Source: JACMQX01 sp044225675 (lineage in GTDB: Bacteria > Pseudomonadota > Gammaproteobacteria > Burkholderiales > Burkholderiaceae_C). From it: a stretch of 64,000 bases of DNA. Position numbers and translations under genes: made by a program. Under the pieces are notes generated by a model. That model saw nothing but the letters and a program-made list of their open reading frames with translations. It did no database searches and was not told the origin of the DNA. The DNA lies in contig JBGAIH010000001.1 of the NCBI GenBank assembly GCA_044225675.1, forward strand, positions 248,001 to 312,000. The letters run 5' to 3'. Below are positions 1 through 9,381 of this stretch, piece after piece; position 1 is the first letter of the stretch, and each line of letters opens with the position of its first letter.

Positions 1-7
1 CGAAGCC

Positions 8-451
8 TCAGCGCAGCACCAGCACCGGCACCGTCGAGTGCGTGAGCACGTGTTGTGTCTCGCTGCCCAGCAGGATGCGCTTGATGCCCTTGCGGCCGTG
101 CGAGGCCATGACGATCAGGTCGCACTTGTGTTTGCGTGCGGCCGAGATGATTGTCTCCGCGACGAGATCGGAGCGGGCGATCACCCCTTTGGCCTTCAGG
201 TCCTTGGCGGCGGCGGCATCGCGCACGGCCTCGACCATGCCCTGCGCCTTGTCGGCCCATTGCTTTTCGGTGCGGGCGATCTCGTCGGCCGACACCGTCA
301 TGCCGCCTTCGAAGTAGCTCATCGGATAGCGCGGCACGACGTGCAGCGCGACGATTTCGGCGCCGCACAGCTCGGCCATGCCCAGGGCGGCCGTGACGGC
401 CTTCTTCGAGAGAGTCGATCCGTCGGTGGTCACGAGAATTCTCTTGTACAT
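8..451 (-). CDS. Universal stress protein (UspA family)
   Basis: A 147-residue single-domain UspA protein, the usual length for the family. The N-terminus MYKRILVTTDGS and the C-terminal nucleotide-binding signature (GSHGRKG followed by LGSETQHVL) are both visible, so it is probably an ATP-binding cytoplasmic stress protein. The start at 451 has a GGAG Shine-Dalgarno site seven bases upstream. It is divergent from ccoI. The FNR box at 510-523 predicts a start site near 475 with a TAACCT -10 at 487-482 and a 24-nt leader, so I infer induction under low oxygen. A second UspA gene lies at 29470-30066 and also has an FNR box. Confidence 0.9.
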   Translation of the reverse strand: MYKRILVTTDGSTLSKKAVTAALGMAELCGAEIVALHVVPRYPMSYFEGGMTVSADEIARTEKQWADKAQGMVEAVRDAAAAKDLKAKGVIARSDLVAETIISAARKHKCDLIVMASHGRKGIKRILLGSETQHVLTHSTVPVLVLR

Positions 452-509
452 GGTGGTCTCCAGTGAGTGGTTGATGGGCTCAGGTTAGCGCCCCGACTCC
501 CGACCGGGC

Positions 510-523
510 TTGATCCATGTCAA
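510..523. promoter_or_regulatory. FNR/Anr box between uspA and ccoI
   Basis: TTGATCCATGTCAA matches the FNR consensus TTGAT-N4-ATCAA at 9 of 10 positions. Its centre (516.5) is 41.5 bp from the A of the ccoI ATG at 558, with TAGCCT at -12 to -7. It is also 41.5 bp from a predicted uspA start site at 475, with TAACCT at -12 to -7. One box can therefore serve both directions as a class II site. Confidence 0.85.
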
Positions 524-557
524 GCGGGCCGGGCAGGGCGGCCGTTAGCCTCAGCGC

Positions 558-2906
558 ATGTCCCACGCTACTCTTGCGTCCGTGCCTCTGATGTCCGCCG
601 TGCCCTCTGAAACAGCAGGCGCCAGCCTCGACGCGCCGCAGCGCTGGGCTGCGTTCAGCGCGCCCGTGGACGAGGCCGTGCCGGGCGGCGAGCAGGAGTC
701 GCACATCGCCATCGACGGCATGTACTGCGCGGCCTGCTCGCTCACCGTCGAGGCGGCGCTGCGCTCGGTGCCCGGCGTGCGCGACGCTGCCGTCAACGCC
801 GCGAGCCATGTGGCGCGCGTGGTGTGGTCGCCGACGGCGACGCGGCCTTCGCAGTGGATGGGCGCGGTCGAGCGGGCCGGCTATCGCGCCGCGCCGCTCG
901 ACGAAGGCGCCCGCTACGAGGCCGGTGTGCAGGACCGGCGCAAGCTGCTGTGGCGCGTGCTGGTGGCGGCCTTCTGCATGATGCAGGTGATGATGTACGC
1001 CACGCCGGTCTACGTGGCCGCGCCCGGCGAGATGACGGCCGAAGCCCTGGGCCTGCTGCGCTGGGCCTCGTGGGTGCTGACGCTGCCTGTCCTGCTTTTT
1101 TCCTGCAGGCCGTTCTTCGAGAGCGCCTGGCGCGACCTGCGCCATGGCGTCATCGGCATGGACGTGCCGGTGACCCTGGGCATCCTCGTGGCCTTCGCCG
1201 CGAGCACGGCCGTGACCTTCTCGTCCGGCGGCGCGCTGCATGGCGAGGTCTGGTTCGACTCGATCACGATGTTCGTCTTCTTTTTGCTGACGGGCCGGCT
1301 GCTGGAGCGGCAGCTGCGCGACCGCACGGCCGGCGCGCTGGAGGCGCTGTCGCGCCGCCTGCCGCAGACCGTGCTGCGCCGGCAGGCCGACGGCGGGTTC
1401 GACCGCGTGCCGGTGGCCGACGTGGCGCCTGGCGACGTGCTGCGCGTGCTCCCGGGCGAGTCGTTCGCGGCCGACGGCGTCCTGCTCGAAGGCGAAACCC
1501 AGGCCGACGAGGCCTTGCTCACCGGCGAGTCGCGGCCGCTGGCCCGCGCGCCCGGCATGCAGGTGCTCGCCGGCAGCCACAACCTCACGGCCACGGTGCT
1601 GATGGAGGCCCGCCAGACCGGACGCGACACGCGCTATGCCGGCATCGTGGCGCTGATGCGCGAAGCCGCATCGGCCAAGCCCGACGTGGTGCGCCTGGCC
1701 GACCGGGTCGCGCGGCCCTTTCTGATCGCGGTGCTGGCGGCGGCGGCGCTTGCTGGCGTGGCGTGGTGGTTCATCGATGCGGAGCGGGCCATCGGCGTGG
1801 CCGTCGCGGTGCTGATCGTCACCTGCCCGTGCGCGCTGTCGCTGGCCGCGCCGGCCGCGTCGCTCGCGGCCGCCGGGGCGCTTGCCAGGCGCGGCATTCT
1901 CGTGCGCGATCTGCGTGCGCTCGAGGCCTGCGCTGCGGTCGACACCCTTGTTTTCGACAAGACCGGCACGCTCACCAGCGAGCGCATCGGCGTGGGCGCG
2001 ATCCGCGTGCGGCCCGGCCTGTCGCAGGCCGAAGCGCTGCGCCTGGCGGCCGCGCTGGCGCGCCACTCGCTGCATCCCGCGTCGCAGGCCATCGCGGCGC
2101 GTGCGGCGGATCTGTCCGACGAGTCCGACCCTTCGGTTCCCGCCGAGGCCACCCAGGTGACCGAGCTGCCAGGGCAGGGCGTGCGGGGCGAAGTGGGTGG
2201 CCTGGACCTGCGGCTGGGCAGCGCGCCGTTCTGCGGCATCGACGCGCCGCGCCATCGCGACGGCGTGGCCGCCGTGCATCTGGCCGATGCGACCGGCTGG
2301 CTTGCCAGCTTCGACCTGGACGAGGTCGTGCGCGCCGACGCCGTGCCCGCCGTGGCAGCGTTGCGCGCCAGCGGCCTGCGGGTGCAACTGCTGTCGGGTG
2401 ACCAGACGCAGGCCGCCGAGCGCATGGGCTGGCGCCTGGGCATCGACTGGGCCCTGGGCGACCGCACGCCACAGGACAAGCTCGACCACGTGGCCTTTCT
2501 CCAGCAGGGCGGGCATCGCGTCATGATGGTGGGCGACGGCATCAACGACGCGCCGGTGCTCGCGCGGGCCGACGTGTCCGTCAGCTTTGCGCAAGCCGCG
2601 CCGGTGAGCCGCGCGCGCGCCGACGTCGTGCTGATGGGCGAGAGCCTGAGCGCCGTCCCGGTCCTGGTCGAGCAGGCCCGGCGCATGCGCCGCGTCGTGC
2701 GCCAGAACCTGTCTTGGGCCGCAGCCTACAACGCGGTCTGCGTGCCGCTGGCCCTCGTCGGCTGGATGCCGCCCTGGCTCGCGGGCCTGGGCATGGCGCT
2801 GAGCTCGTTCGCGGTCGTCGCCAACTCCGCGCGGCTGTCGCGCCTTTCAGCCCCGATGGCCGGAACCTCCGTGCCGGAGCCTGCCGGCCCGGACCTGCGC
2901 GCCTGA
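558..2906 (+). CDS. ccoI: Cation-transporting P1B-type ATPase for cbb3 oxidase assembly
   Basis: A 782-residue copper-type P-ATPase (CcoI/FixI) that supplies copper during cbb3 oxidase maturation in the inner membrane. It has an N-terminal heavy-metal domain with a CAAC pair (Cys57, Cys60), a CPC metal-transport motif in a membrane helix (423-425), the phosphorylation motif DKTGT (Asp467) and the hinge motif GDGINDAP. Length is normal for the family. ccoS follows after about 100 bp and the ccoNOQP operon after that. The ATG at 558 has no recognisable Shine-Dalgarno sequence and coincides with the start site predicted from the FNR box, so the mRNA may be leaderless. Assignment to CcoI rather than CopA rests on the ccoS/ccoN context. 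Confidence 0.93.
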   Translation: MSHATLASVPLMSAVPSETAGASLDAPQRWAAFSAPVDEAVPGGEQESHIAIDGMYCAACSLTVEAALRSVPGVRDAAVNAASHVARVVWSPTATRPSQWMGAVERAGYRAAPLDEGARYEAGVQDRRKLLWRVLVAAFCMMQVMMYATPVYVAAPGEMTAEALGLLRWASWVLTLPVLLFSCRPFFESAWRDLRHGVIGMDVPVTLGILVAFAASTAVTFSSGGALHGEVWFDSITMFVFFLLTGRLLERQLRDRTAGALEALSRRLPQTVLRRQADGGFDRVPVADVAPGDVLRVLPGESFAADGVLLEGETQADEALLTGESRPLARAPGMQVLAGSHNLTATVLMEARQTGRDTRYAGIVALMREAASAKPDVVRLADRVARPFLIAVLAAAALAGVAWWFIDAERAIGVAVAVLIVTCPCALSLAAPAASLAAAGALARRGILVRDLRALEACAAVDTLVFDKTGTLTSERIGVGAIRVRPGLSQAEALRLAAALARHSLHPASQAIAARAADLSDESDPSVPAEATQVTELPGQGVRGEVGGLDLRLGSAPFCGIDAPRHRDGVAAVHLADATGWLASFDLDEVVRADAVPAVAALRASGLRVQLLSGDQTQAAERMGWRLGIDWALGDRTPQDKLDHVAFLQQGGHRVMMVGDGINDAPVLARADVSVSFAQAAPVSRARADVVLMGESLSAVPVLVEQARRMRRVVRQNLSWAAAYNAVCVPLALVGWMPPWLAGLGMALSSFAVVANSARLSRLSAPMAGTSVPEPAGPDLRA

Positions 2907-2929
2907 ACGCACCCGGCTCAACGCCCCCG

Positions 2930-2968
2930 CCTGAAACCCGCACCTGAAACCCGCACCTGAAACCCGCG
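2930..2968. repeat. 13-bp tandem repeat, three copies
   Basis: Three consecutive copies of a 13-bp unit (CCTGAAACCCGCA, the last ending in G) lie between ccoI and ccoS. The stretch is non-coding and no function is evident. Confidence 0.9.
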
Positions 2969-3008
2969 TCCGTCCCCATTGCCCGTCCTCATCCTTCGAA
3001 GGCCCTCC

Positions 3009-3146
3009 ATGGACATCCTGTTTCTTCTCATCCCGCTGTCGGTCGTGCTTGCGCTGCTCATCCTGGGCGCGCTCGGCTGGGCCGTCTGGCGCGGCCAGTT
3101 CGAGTCGGTGGAGGCCGAGGGCGAACGCATCCTTCAGTCCGATTGA
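3009..3146 (+). CDS. ccoS: cbb3-type oxidase assembly protein CcoS
   Basis: A 45-residue protein beginning MDILFLLIPLSVV. It has one N-terminal membrane helix, then a short charged cytoplasmic tail containing W-x2-GQFE. Size and order (ccoI, ccoS, ccoN) match CcoS/FixS, which is needed for cofactor insertion into the catalytic subunit. It lies just upstream of ccoN, and its TGA stop (3144-3146) lies inside the FNR box that controls ccoN. Its own start has only a weak ribosome-binding site, so it is probably co-transcribed with ccoI. Confidence 0.88.
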   Translation: MDILFLLIPLSVVLALLILGALGWAVWRGQFESVEAEGERILQSD

Positions 3147-3156
3147 CCTGTGTCAA
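3143..3156 (+). promoter_or_regulatory. FNR/Anr box upstream of ccoN
   Basis: TTGACCTGTGTCAA is a symmetric variant of the FNR site. Centre 3149.5 predicts a start at 3191, with GACACT at 3179-3184 in the -10 position and a 24-nt leader to the ccoN ATG. The same GACACT hexamer occurs in the hemerythrin promoter at 17846. The box overlaps the ccoS stop codon. Confidence 0.82.
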
Positions 3157-3214
3157 CACCCCCTGGCGACTCAGGGGAGACACTGACACGGAACGATAAA
3201 AAGAGGTGTATCCG

Positions 3215-4651
3215 ATGAATCAGCAAACGCAAACAGCCGTGTACAACGACACCGTCGTACGGCAGTTCTCGCTGGCCGCCGTGCTGTGGGGCGTGGTCGG
3301 CATGTTGGTGGGCGTGGTCATTGCGGCCCAGCTCACCTGGCCCGAACTCAACCTGGGCATACCCTGGCTGAGCTATGGCCGATTGCGGCCCCTGCACACC
3401 AACGCGGTGATCTTCGCATTCGGCGGGTGTGCGCTTTTCGCCACCAGCTACTACGTCGTGCAGCGCACCGGCCAGGTCGCGCTGTTCGCGCCCAAGCTTG
3501 CCGCCTTCACCTTCTGGGGCTGGCAGCTCGTCATCGTGGCCGCGGCCATCAGCCTGCCGCTGGGCTACACCACCGGCAAGGAATACGCCGAGCTCGAATG
3601 GCCGATCGACATCCTGATCACGCTGGTCTGGGTGGCCTACGCCATCGTGTTCTTCGGAACGGTCGGCATGCGCAAGGTGCGCCACATCTACGTGGCCAAC
3701 TGGTTCTTCGGCGCCTTCATTCTCACGGTCGCCATCCTGCACCTGGTCAACAGTGCCGAGATGCCCGCCGGCTTCATGAAGTCCTACTCGGCCTATGCCG
3801 GCGTGCAGGACGCGATGGTGCAGTGGTGGTACGGCCACAACGCGGTGGGCTTCTTCCTCACCGCCGGCTTCCTCGGGATGATGTACTACTTCATCCCCAA
3901 GCAGGCCGGCCGCCCCGTCTACAGCTACCGCCTGTCGATCGTCCACTTCTGGGCGCTGATCTTCACCTACATGTGGGCCGGCCCGCATCACCTGCACTAC
4001 ACGGCGCTGCCCGACTGGACGCAATCGCTGGGCATGGTGTTCTCGCTCATCCTGCTGGCGCCGAGCTGGGGCGGCATGATCAACGGCATCATGACCCTGT
4101 CGGGCGCCTGGCACAAGCTGCGTGACGACCCCGTCCTGCGCTTCCTGATCGTCTCGCTGTCGTTCTACGGCATGAGCACCTTCGAAGGCCCGATGATGTC
4201 CATCAAGACCGTCAACGCGCTGAGCCACTACACCGACTGGACGGTGGGCCACGTGCACTCCGGCGCTCTCGGCTGGGTCGGTCTGGTGTCGATGGGCTCG
4301 CTCTACTTCCTGGTGCCGCGCATGTTCGGCCGCACCACGATGTACAGCAAGAAGGCCATCGAGCTGCACTTCTGGATCGCCACCGTGGGCATCGTGCTCT
4401 ACATCGCCGCCATGTGGATCGCCGGCGTGATGCAGGGCCTGATGTGGCGCGCCGTCAACGCCGACGGTTCGCTGACCTACACCTTCGTCGAGTCGGTCAA
4501 GGCCACGTTCCCCTTCTATGTGGTGCGCCTCGTCGGTGGCCTGCTCTACCTGGGCGGCATGCTGATCATGGCCTGGAACGTCTGGATGACCGCCATTTCG
4601 GGCCGCTCGGTGAGCGTCGCCATCCCCGCCGTCTCGGCCGCACACGCCTGA
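3215..4651 (+). CDS. ccoN: cbb3-type cytochrome c oxidase subunit I (catalytic)
   Basis: A 478-residue catalytic subunit with about twelve membrane helices that carries haem b and the haem b3/CuB centre of the high-affinity terminal oxidase. Expected histidine motifs are present: LRPLHTNAV near the N-terminus, WWYGHNAVGF, GPHHLHYTALPDW and VGHVHSGALGW. The ATG at 3215 is preferred over the GTG at 3206 because that GTG lies in the Shine-Dalgarno stretch AGAGGTG, which is correctly spaced for 3215. It opens ccoNOQP and is driven by the FNR box at 3143, which fits expression under microaerobic conditions. Confidence 0.97.
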   Translation: MNQQTQTAVYNDTVVRQFSLAAVLWGVVGMLVGVVIAAQLTWPELNLGIPWLSYGRLRPLHTNAVIFAFGGCALFATSYYVVQRTGQVALFAPKLAAFTFWGWQLVIVAAAISLPLGYTTGKEYAELEWPIDILITLVWVAYAIVFFGTVGMRKVRHIYVANWFFGAFILTVAILHLVNSAEMPAGFMKSYSAYAGVQDAMVQWWYGHNAVGFFLTAGFLGMMYYFIPKQAGRPVYSYRLSIVHFWALIFTYMWAGPHHLHYTALPDWTQSLGMVFSLILLAPSWGGMINGIMTLSGAWHKLRDDPVLRFLIVSLSFYGMSTFEGPMMSIKTVNALSHYTDWTVGHVHSGALGWVGLVSMGSLYFLVPRMFGRTTMYSKKAIELHFWIATVGIVLYIAAMWIAGVMQGLMWRAVNADGSLTYTFVESVKATFPFYVVRLVGGLLYLGGMLIMAWNVWMTAISGRSVSVAIPAVSAAHA

Positions 4652-4663
4652 GGGAGAACACAC

Positions 4664-5290
4664 ATGTCGCAAAACAACACGAGCGCCGGTTTCAGCCACG
4701 AGAAGGTCGAGACCAGCAACTTCCTGATGATCGTGCTGATCCTGCTGGTCGTCGCCATCGGCGGCCTGGTCGAGATCGTGCCGCTGTTCTTCCAGAAGTC
4801 CACCACCGAGCCGGTCACGGGCGTCAAGCCCTACACCGCGATCCAGATGATCGGCCGCGACATCTACCTGCGCGAGGGCTGCTACAACTGCCATTCGCAG
4901 ATGATCCGCCCGTTCCGCGCCGAGACCCTGCGCTACGGCCACTACTCGGTGGCAGGCGAGTTTGTCTACGACCACCCGTTCCAATGGGGCAGCAAGCGCA
5001 CCGGCCCGGACCTGGCCCGCGTGGGCGGCCGCTACAGCGACGAGTGGCACCGCATCCACCTGAACAACCCGCGCGACGTGGTGCCCGAGTCCAACATGCC
5101 GGCCTACAGCTGGCTCGAGAAGACGCCGGTCGACGCCTCGGTCGTGGCCCCGCGCATGACGGCCCTGCGCCGCGTGGGCGTGCCCTACACCGACGAGCAG
5201 ATCAAGGCCGGCCCGGCCGAAGTTACCGGCAAGACCGAGATGGACGCGCTGGTGGCCTACCTGCAATCCCTGGGCCTGGCGCTCAAGTAA
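4664..5290 (+). CDS. ccoO: cbb3-type oxidase subunit II, mono-haem cytochrome c
   Basis: A 208-residue membrane-anchored cytochrome c. An N-terminal membrane helix (about residues 20-42) is followed by a periplasmic domain with one haem c attachment site, CYNCH at 73-77. It passes electrons to CcoN and holds the complex together. It follows ccoN by 12 bp with a GGGAG ribosome-binding site and is followed by ccoQ. Confidence 0.96.
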   Translation: MSQNNTSAGFSHEKVETSNFLMIVLILLVVAIGGLVEIVPLFFQKSTTEPVTGVKPYTAIQMIGRDIYLREGCYNCHSQMIRPFRAETLRYGHYSVAGEFVYDHPFQWGSKRTGPDLARVGGRYSDEWHRIHLNNPRDVVPESNMPAYSWLEKTPVDASVVAPRMTALRRVGVPYTDEQIKAGPAEVTGKTEMDALVAYLQSLGLALK

Positions 5291-5306
5291 GCCGAGGAGC
5301 CGCACC

Positions 5307-5468
5307 ATGGACATCAACACGCTTCGCATCGCGGCCACCGTGGCCTGCTTCATCACCTTCATCGGCATCCTGGCGTGGGCTTTCTCGCGCCGCAATGCCG
5401 CCGCATTCGAGGAGGCCCGCCAGCTGCCGTTCAGCGCCGGGCAGGAAGGACAACAGGATCTGTCATGA
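5307..5468 (+). CDS. ccoQ: cbb3-type oxidase small subunit CcoQ
   Basis: A 53-residue protein with one membrane helix (residues 9-27) and a polar tail, in the usual place between ccoO and ccoP. CcoQ stabilises the assembled oxidase. Its start has a GAGGAG site seven bases upstream. Its TGA stop overlaps the ccoP ATG, which implies translational coupling. Assignment is by size, topology and position. Confidence 0.9.
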   Translation: MDINTLRIAATVACFITFIGILAWAFSRRNAAAFEEARQLPFSAGQEGQQDLS

Positions 5469-6382
5469 GCGATTTCACCAACAACTTCTGGTCGGTCTAC
5501 GTCGCGGCGCTGACGCTCGTCGGCATCGTCGCCTGCCTGATCCTGCTGTGGGTCACCGCCCGCAAGAAGGTCGCCTACACCGGCGACAACACCACCGGCC
5601 ACGTCTGGGACGAAGACCTGCGCGAGATGAACAATCCGCTGCCGCGCTGGTGGATGTTCATGTTCGTCATCACCATCGTGTTCGGTCTGGGCTATCTCGT
5701 GGCCTATCCGGGCCTGGGCAGCCACGCCGGCCAGCTCGGCTGGAGCCAGAAGGGTGAATACCAGGCCGAGGTCGACCAGGCCAGCAAGGCGCTGGAGCCG
5801 CTGTACGCACGTTTTGCCTCGCTGCCGGTCGAGCAGCTGGCCGGCGACGGGCAGGCCCATGCCATCGGCGAGCGCCTGTTCATGAACAACTGCGCGCAGT
5901 GCCACGGCTCCGACGCGCGCGGCAGCAAGGGTTTCCCCAACCTGGCCGACGGCGACTGGCTGCATGGCGGCGCGCCCGACAAGATCATCGAGACCCTGCA
6001 CAAGGGCCGTGTCGGCGTGATGCCGCCGATGGCCGCAGCCGTCGGCACGCCGGACGACGTGCGCAACGTCGCCCACTACGTGCTCAGCCTCTCGGGCAGC
6101 CCCAACGACTCGGTACGGGCCCAGCTCGGCAAGCCCAAGTTCGCGGCCTGCGCCGCCTGCCACGGCATGGACGGCAAGGGCAACCAGGCGGTCGGCGCGC
6201 CCAACCTCACCGACGACATCTGGCTGCATGGCTGGGGCGAGGACGCCATCGTCGCCATGATCAACAACGGCAAGACCAACCAGATGCCTGCCCAGGAAGG
6301 CAAGCTCACCGACGCGCAGATCAAGGTGCTGGCCTCCTACGTCTGGGGCCTGTCGAACAAGCCGGCGGTGGCGGCGAAGTAA
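5465..6382 (+). CDS. ccoP: cbb3-type oxidase subunit III, di-haem cytochrome c
   Basis: A 305-residue subunit that accepts electrons from soluble cytochromes. The N-terminus MSDFTNNFW leads into two membrane helices (about 10-30 and 57-80), followed by two cytochrome c domains with CAQCH at 143-147 and CAACH at 229-233. Candidate axial methionines (MPPM, QMPAQ) lie downstream of each. The ATG overlaps the ccoQ stop. Reading upstream in frame would add 30 residues that belong to no known CcoP. Confidence 0.96.
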   Translation: MSDFTNNFWSVYVAALTLVGIVACLILLWVTARKKVAYTGDNTTGHVWDEDLREMNNPLPRWWMFMFVITIVFGLGYLVAYPGLGSHAGQLGWSQKGEYQAEVDQASKALEPLYARFASLPVEQLAGDGQAHAIGERLFMNNCAQCHGSDARGSKGFPNLADGDWLHGGAPDKIIETLHKGRVGVMPPMAAAVGTPDDVRNVAHYVLSLSGSPNDSVRAQLGKPKFAACAACHGMDGKGNQAVGAPNLTDDIWLHGWGEDAIVAMINNGKTNQMPAQEGKLTDAQIKVLASYVWGLSNKPAVAAK

Positions 6383-6410
6383 GCGCACCGGTCCGGCAGT
6401 CCACAAGAAC

Positions 6411-7925
<1,515 letters not shown>

Positions 7926-7967
7926 GGCAGGGCGGGCAAGAGACAACCCAGCAACAAGGACAACACG

Positions 7968-8264
7968 ATGACAACCCGAGACCTTTCCAGCGGAAGCGCC
8001 CCGCTCCGCAGCGCCCCGCCCCGCAGCGAGCCCTGGTGGAAATTCGGCCACGTGTGGCTCATCATCTCCGGGCCGGCCGCCGTGGTCGTGGCGGGCTTTG
8101 CGACGCTCTACCTGGCCATTGCCACGCCCGATCCGGTCGTGGCCGAGGACTACTACCGCAAGGGCATCGAGATCAACAAGACGCTGGCCGAGCGCGACCG
8201 GGCGCTGCTGCCCGCGCAGCAGGCTCGCAACCACGCGGTCACGCCCGGTGGCAGGGCGCCATGA
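7968..8264 (+). CDS. ccoH: FixH family cbb3 oxidase assembly protein
   Basis: A 98-residue protein with one membrane helix (about 28-50) and the FixH motif DPVVAEDYYRKGIEIN just after it. In the family this protein helps to assemble CcoN with the copper-loading ATPase. It is shorter than many FixH proteins and ends soon after the motif, so the periplasmic domain is reduced. Its stop overlaps the ATG of the next gene. Order ccoG-ccoH is canonical. Confidence 0.9.
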   Translation: MTTRDLSSGSAPLRSAPPRSEPWWKFGHVWLIISGPAAVVVAGFATLYLAIATPDPVVAEDYYRKGIEINKTLAERDRALLPAQQARNHAVTPGGRAP

Positions 8265-8524
8265 TGGACGGCGGCGCCATGGATGACGCCACAGGGCGGC
8301 GCCTGGGCTTCATCGCCAACATCACCTGGCCTTCGTTCCTCGGGGCCTGCCTGCTCGAACTGCTGGTCTTCGCCTTCGTCGACCCGCTGGAGCTGCACTG
8401 GGCCGGCCACGGCCTGGACCTCTCGCGCATGGGCGCCTACACGCTGGCCTTCTTCGCGTTCTGGTTTGTCACCTGCGCGGCCTGTGCGGTGACAGCCTGG
8501 ATGAACCACGCCCTGCGGTCCTGA
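8261..8524 (+). CDS. Small membrane protein at the end of the cco operon
   Basis: An 87-residue protein with two predicted membrane helices (about 22-42 and 57-79), separated by a short loop with DPLELHW. The second helix carries CAAC. It starts at 8261 (or the adjacent ATG at 8264) and overlaps ccoH by 4 bp, so it is surely co-translated with the cbb3 genes. I do not recognise a named family. The position suggests a role in oxidase assembly or stability, but that is inference from context only. Confidence 0.75.
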   Translation: MMDGGAMDDATGRRLGFIANITWPSFLGACLLELLVFAFVDPLELHWAGHGLDLSRMGAYTLAFFAFWFVTCAACAVTAWMNHALRS

Positions 8525-8591
8525 GTGCCGGGGTCAGGCCTGAAGCCGGCCGGATAGTGCTGTCCGCAAAACGGTCGGCTGACGGCGCCGT

Positions 8592-8620
8592 CTGCAAACC
8601 GGCGGCACATTGCTTATATT
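8592..8620 (+). promoter_or_regulatory. Sigma70-like promoter for the GST gene
   Basis: CTGCAA (8592-8597), 17 bp, then TATATT (8615-8620) predict a start near 8627, about 42 nt before the GTG start. It lies in an otherwise featureless 144-bp gap. Prediction from hexamer match and spacing only. Confidence 0.5.
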
Positions 8621-8668
8621 GCGCGTCTGCCCTTTCTCACACTGCCTTCAACCTGGAAAGACGCCAAC

Positions 8669-9376
8669 GTGACCGACCTGTCCGCCTTCCCCATCACCCG
8701 CAAATGGCCTGCGCGCCACCCGGACCGCATCCAGCTCTATTCGCTGCCCACGCCCAACGGCGTGAAGGCCTCCATCATGCTGGAGGAGACCGGCCTGCCT
8801 TACGAGGCGCATCTGGTCGACTTCGCGAGCAATGACCAGCTCAGCCCCGAGTTCCTCTCGCTCAACCCCAACAACAAGATCCCTGCGCTCATCGACCCGG
8901 ACGGCCCCGGCGGCAAGCCGCTGGAGCTGTGGGAATCGGGCGCGATCCTCGTCTACCTTGCGGCCAAGGCGGGCCGCCTCATGCCGGCCGACGACGCCGG
9001 CAAGTACGAAACCCTGCAGTGGCTCATGTTCCAGATGGGCGGCGTCGGGCCGATGTTCGGCCAGCTCGGCTTCTTCCACAAATTCGCCGGCAAGGACTAT
9101 GAAGACAAGCGTCCGCGCGACCGCTACGTCGCCGAGTCGGCGCGGCTGCTGGGCGTGCTCGACCAGCGCCTCGCAGGGCGCGACTGGGTCATGGGGCGCG
9201 ACTACAGCATTGCCGACATCGCCATCTTCCCGTGGGTGCGCAACCTCGTCGGCTTCTATGGCGCGGGCGAACTCGTGCAGTTCTCGCGCTTTGCCAACGT
9301 GCAGCGCGTGCTCGACGCCTTCGTGGCCCGGCCGGCGGTGGCACGTGGCCTGCTGATTCCGGCGCGCAAGGCCTGA
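8669..9376 (+). CDS. Glutathione S-transferase family protein (YfcG/YghU-like)
   Basis: A 235-residue cytosolic GST. The thioredoxin-like N-terminal domain has IQLYSLPTPNGVKASIMLEE, then NPNNKIPALID with the cis-proline and ELWESGAILVYLA, the Glu-Ser pair that binds the glutathione glutamyl group. The C-terminal helical domain has the DYSIADIAIFPW N-capping motif. The Asn where many GSTs have Ser/Tyr at the first-strand turn resembles the disulfide-bond oxidoreductase subgroup (YfcG). The start is GTG at 8669 behind GGAAAG. It is monocistronic and has no obvious link to the cbb3 genes. Confidence 0.92.
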   Translation: MTDLSAFPITRKWPARHPDRIQLYSLPTPNGVKASIMLEETGLPYEAHLVDFASNDQLSPEFLSLNPNNKIPALIDPDGPGGKPLELWESGAILVYLAAKAGRLMPADDAGKYETLQWLMFQMGGVGPMFGQLGFFHKFAGKDYEDKRPRDRYVAESARLLGVLDQRLAGRDWVMGRDYSIADIAIFPWVRNLVGFYGAGELVQFSRFANVQRVLDAFVARPAVARGLLIPARKA

Positions 9377-9381
9377 GGGCC

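Noticed and set aside
480..2594. 704-codon open frame on the minus strand opposite ccoI
   Set aside because: It is antisense to a clear P-type ATPase and its translation is His/Arg/Gly-rich without any domain. This is a GC-rich shadow frame.
3206..3214. GTG 3206 as the ccoN start
   Set aside because: It is part of the AGAGGTG Shine-Dalgarno stretch that serves the ATG at 3215.
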